Of a DNA stretch of 6,447 nucleotides, positions 4,899 to 6,447 are shown piece by piece; position 1 is the stretch's first letter, and each line of letters starts with the position of its first letter. The position numbers were made by a program, and so were the translations under genes. The DNA lies in contig JAGVFS010000008.1 in NCBI GenBank assembly GCA_020057535.1, positions 1 through 6,447 on the forward strand, given 5' to 3'. The notes under the pieces were generated by a model. It made no database searches and was not told the origin of the DNA. It worked only from the letters and a program-made list of their open reading frames with translations. Source of the stretch: Patescibacteria group bacterium. GTDB taxonomy: Bacteria > Patescibacteriota > Patescibacteriia > UBA2591 > PGYQ01.

Positions 4899-6173
4899 AT
4901 GTTTTTTTCTTTTAGAAAAATTTTATTTATTATTTTGTTTATTTTAGGTATTGTTTTTTTTGCTTTCTTACTTTATTTTTTCTTTTTTAAACCAACTCCA
5001 TCATTGCCTCCAGTAGTACCTTTAAAAGAAGTTGAAGTTCCTGTGTCTGGATTACCAGAAATAGACCTTGGAGCTAAAAGAATAGTAGAAATTGACACTG
5101 AAACCGGTTTACCAATTATGAAAAAAATAGAAGAAATAAAACCGGTCACTGATGAATCTCCAATTATTTATAAAGTTTCTCCAATTGCTGTTGGTACGGA
5201 AACTCAAATCACTTCTTTGCCAATAGAAAATGTTCAAGATATAACTCTAAATTTAGATGGTTCTAATTTATTATATTATCAAAAAGACACAGGAAAATTT
5301 TATAAAATTTCTCCTGATGGCAAAATTAAAACTTTGATTACTGATGATATTTACCCTGAAGCAAAAAAAATTTATTGGTCTCCAATAAAAGATAAGGTTG
5401 TTTTAAGTTTTCCAGACGATTCTAAAATACTTTATGATTTTAATCAAAAAAAACAATTTTCATTGCCAAAACATTGGGATGATTTTTCTTTTTCTCCGCG
5501 AGGAGAAAGTATTGCTTTTAAAACAACAAGTTATAATCCAGAAAAAAGATGGCTTTCAATCGCTAATCCGGATGGCACTGGATTTAAAGCCATAGAGCCA
5601 ATGGGGGAAAATGATCACAAAGTGGAAGTTAATTGGTCTCCAAATCAGCAAGTTGTAGCTTTGTATGCAGAGTCAATTGGAGTAGATAAACAAGAGGTTT
5701 ATTTTGTTGGACAACAAGGAGAAAATTTTAAATCAATGATTATTGAAGGGCAAGATTTTAAAAGTAAATGGAGTCCAAATGGAGATAGACTTTTATATAG
5801 TGTGTATAATGATGTGGCAAATAATAATCCAACATTATGGGTAGTTGACGCTCAAGGAGAAGATATTGGAAAAAATAGAATTTTAATTGGATTGCAAACA
5901 TGGGCGGATAAATGTATTTTTTCTTCGGATAATGAAACCGTGTATTGCGCTGTACCAAGAAATTTGCCAGCCGGGAGTGGATTTTATCCAGAATTAGCAG
6001 ATGAAAGTCCGAATGATTTTTATAAAATTAATGTTAAGACTGGACAAAATTATTTATTAGCCATTCCTTCAGGCGCTAATTATGTTGTTGATCAAATTGT
6101 GCTTTCAGGAGATGAAAAAAATTTATATTTTACAGATAAAGAAAAAAATTTACACAAGATACAATTAAAATAG
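4899..6173 (+). CDS. Membrane-anchored TolB/WD40-like beta-propeller protein
   Basis: 424 residues. Residues 1-6 (with R6 and K7 at the membrane edge) lead into one strong hydrophobic segment (8-30, very F/I/L-rich) without an obvious cleavage site. A proline-rich linker follows (32-53, KPTPSLPP), then a soluble domain of repeated PD40-like strands: LNLDGSNLLYY (117-127), WSPIKDKVVLS (160-170), FSPRGESIAFK (198-208), WSPNQQVVALY (246-256), WSPNGDRLLYS (291-301), FSSDNETVYCA (341-351) and LSGDEKNLYF (402-411). That makes about seven blade motifs, so a six- or seven-bladed propeller is likely. Topology is probably N-in with the propeller outside the membrane. Its only cysteines, C339 and C350, lie on adjacent strands and could form a disulfide. 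It resembles the TolB C-terminal fold but has no TolB N-terminal domain and no Tol/Pal neighbours, so I do not call it tolB. A scaffold, binding or envelope role is possible; the function is unknown. Confidence 0.88.
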   Translation: MFFSFRKILFIILFILGIVFFAFLLYFFFFKPTPSLPPVVPLKEVEVPVSGLPEIDLGAKRIVEIDTETGLPIMKKIEEIKPVTDESPIIYKVSPIAVGTETQITSLPIENVQDITLNLDGSNLLYYQKDTGKFYKISPDGKIKTLITDDIYPEAKKIYWSPIKDKVVLSFPDDSKILYDFNQKKQFSLPKHWDDFSFSPRGESIAFKTTSYNPEKRWLSIANPDGTGFKAIEPMGENDHKVEVNWSPNQQVVALYAESIGVDKQEVYFVGQQGENFKSMIIEGQDFKSKWSPNGDRLLYSVYNDVANNNPTLWVVDAQGEDIGKNRILIGLQTWADKCIFSSDNETVYCAVPRNLPAGSGFYPELADESPNDFYKINVKTGQNYLLAIPSGANYVVDQIVLSGDEKNLYFTDKEKNLHKIQLK

Positions 6174-6240
6174 ATAAAACATTAAAACAATTAGAAATTT
6201 AATATTTATTTTTTATTTCAAAATAATAAGTTAATTTATT

Positions 6241-6396
6241 ATGCCTCAACCCAATTTAATAAAATTAGAATGCACTGAATGTCATAATATTAATTATCAT
6301 TCATATAAGAATAAAAAGATTATTAAAGAAAGATTGGAATTAAAAAAATACTGTAAAAAATGTAAAAGACACATATTACACAAAGAAACAAAATAA
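6241..6396 (+). CDS. rpmG: Large ribosomal subunit protein bL33
   Basis: A 51-residue basic 50S protein near the tRNA exit region. The frame runs from ATG 6241 to TAA 6394-6396. Family features: the N-terminal IKLECTEC, the central [10 protein letters not shown] and the C-terminal HILHKETK, which is the typical bL33 ending. Four zinc-ligand cysteines are present as C11-x2-C14 and C38-x2-C41, so this is the zinc-binding (C+) form. The length is normal. It starts 67 bp after the propeller gene with no visible Shine-Dalgarno. In many bacteria rpmG precedes secE-nusG, which could lie beyond the window edge. Confidence 0.95.
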   Translation: MPQPNLIKLECTECHNINYHSYKNKKIIKERLELKKYCKKCKRHILHKETK

Positions 6397-6447
6397 TTTT
6401 TTTTAAACAAATTAGAAATTTTAGATTTTAATTTTAGCTTAAAAAAA

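Noticed and set aside
1..6447. UGA recoding (to Gly or Trp) as in some CPR lineages
   Set aside because: No in-frame TGA occurs in any conserved gene, and Gly and Trp use GGN and TGG throughout. TGA is also unused as a stop, but seven stops are too few to conclude anything.

Overview
This is a strongly A+T-rich bacterial segment with all genes on the + strand. It looks like chromosomal DNA of a Patescibacteria/CPR-type organism, most likely Parcubacteria-like. That assignment is an inference from the A/T-saturated codon usage, lysine- and isoleucine-rich proteins, short housekeeping genes, the lack of usable Shine-Dalgarno sequences, and a membrane-anchored WD40-like propeller gene of a kind I associate with that group. 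Standard bacterial decoding fits: visible genes stop at TAA or TAG and no in-frame TGA occurs.

Layout: (1) 2-382, the C-terminal part of a multi-pass membrane protein, possibly MFS-like, cut by the window edge. (2) 450-1046, tsaC/YrdC-type threonylcarbamoyl-AMP synthase. (3) 1047-1535, a gene-free stretch of about 490 bp. It holds an 8-bp-period repeat tract, a set of inverted repeats that can fold into a three-way-junction RNA, a good promoter candidate, two more hairpins and a 14-bp tandem duplication next to the rpmF start. (4) 1536-1763, rpmF (ribosomal protein L32, zinc-ribbon form). (5) 1828-4329, gyrA, complete with catalytic Tyr, GyrA box and six-bladed C-terminal domain. (6) 4398-4790, ruvX/yqgF. 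(7) 4843-4894, a promoter candidate followed by a 7-bp triple repeat. (8) 4899-6173, a membrane-anchored TolB/WD40-like beta-propeller protein of unknown function. (9) 6241-6396, rpmG (ribosomal protein L33, zinc-ribbon form).

Functionally the segment is mostly information processing: tRNA modification (TsaC), ribosome structure (L32, L33), pre-16S rRNA processing or resolvase-like nuclease activity (RuvX) and DNA supercoiling (GyrA). There are also two envelope-associated proteins. I see no defence system, transposon, CRISPR array or prophage. The part not explained by known genes is the structured intergenic region upstream of rpmF-gyrA, together with short perfect tandem repeats placed directly before start codons. 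These are the best candidates for something undescribed, but high A+T content makes chance inverted repeats common, so confidence is moderate to low.
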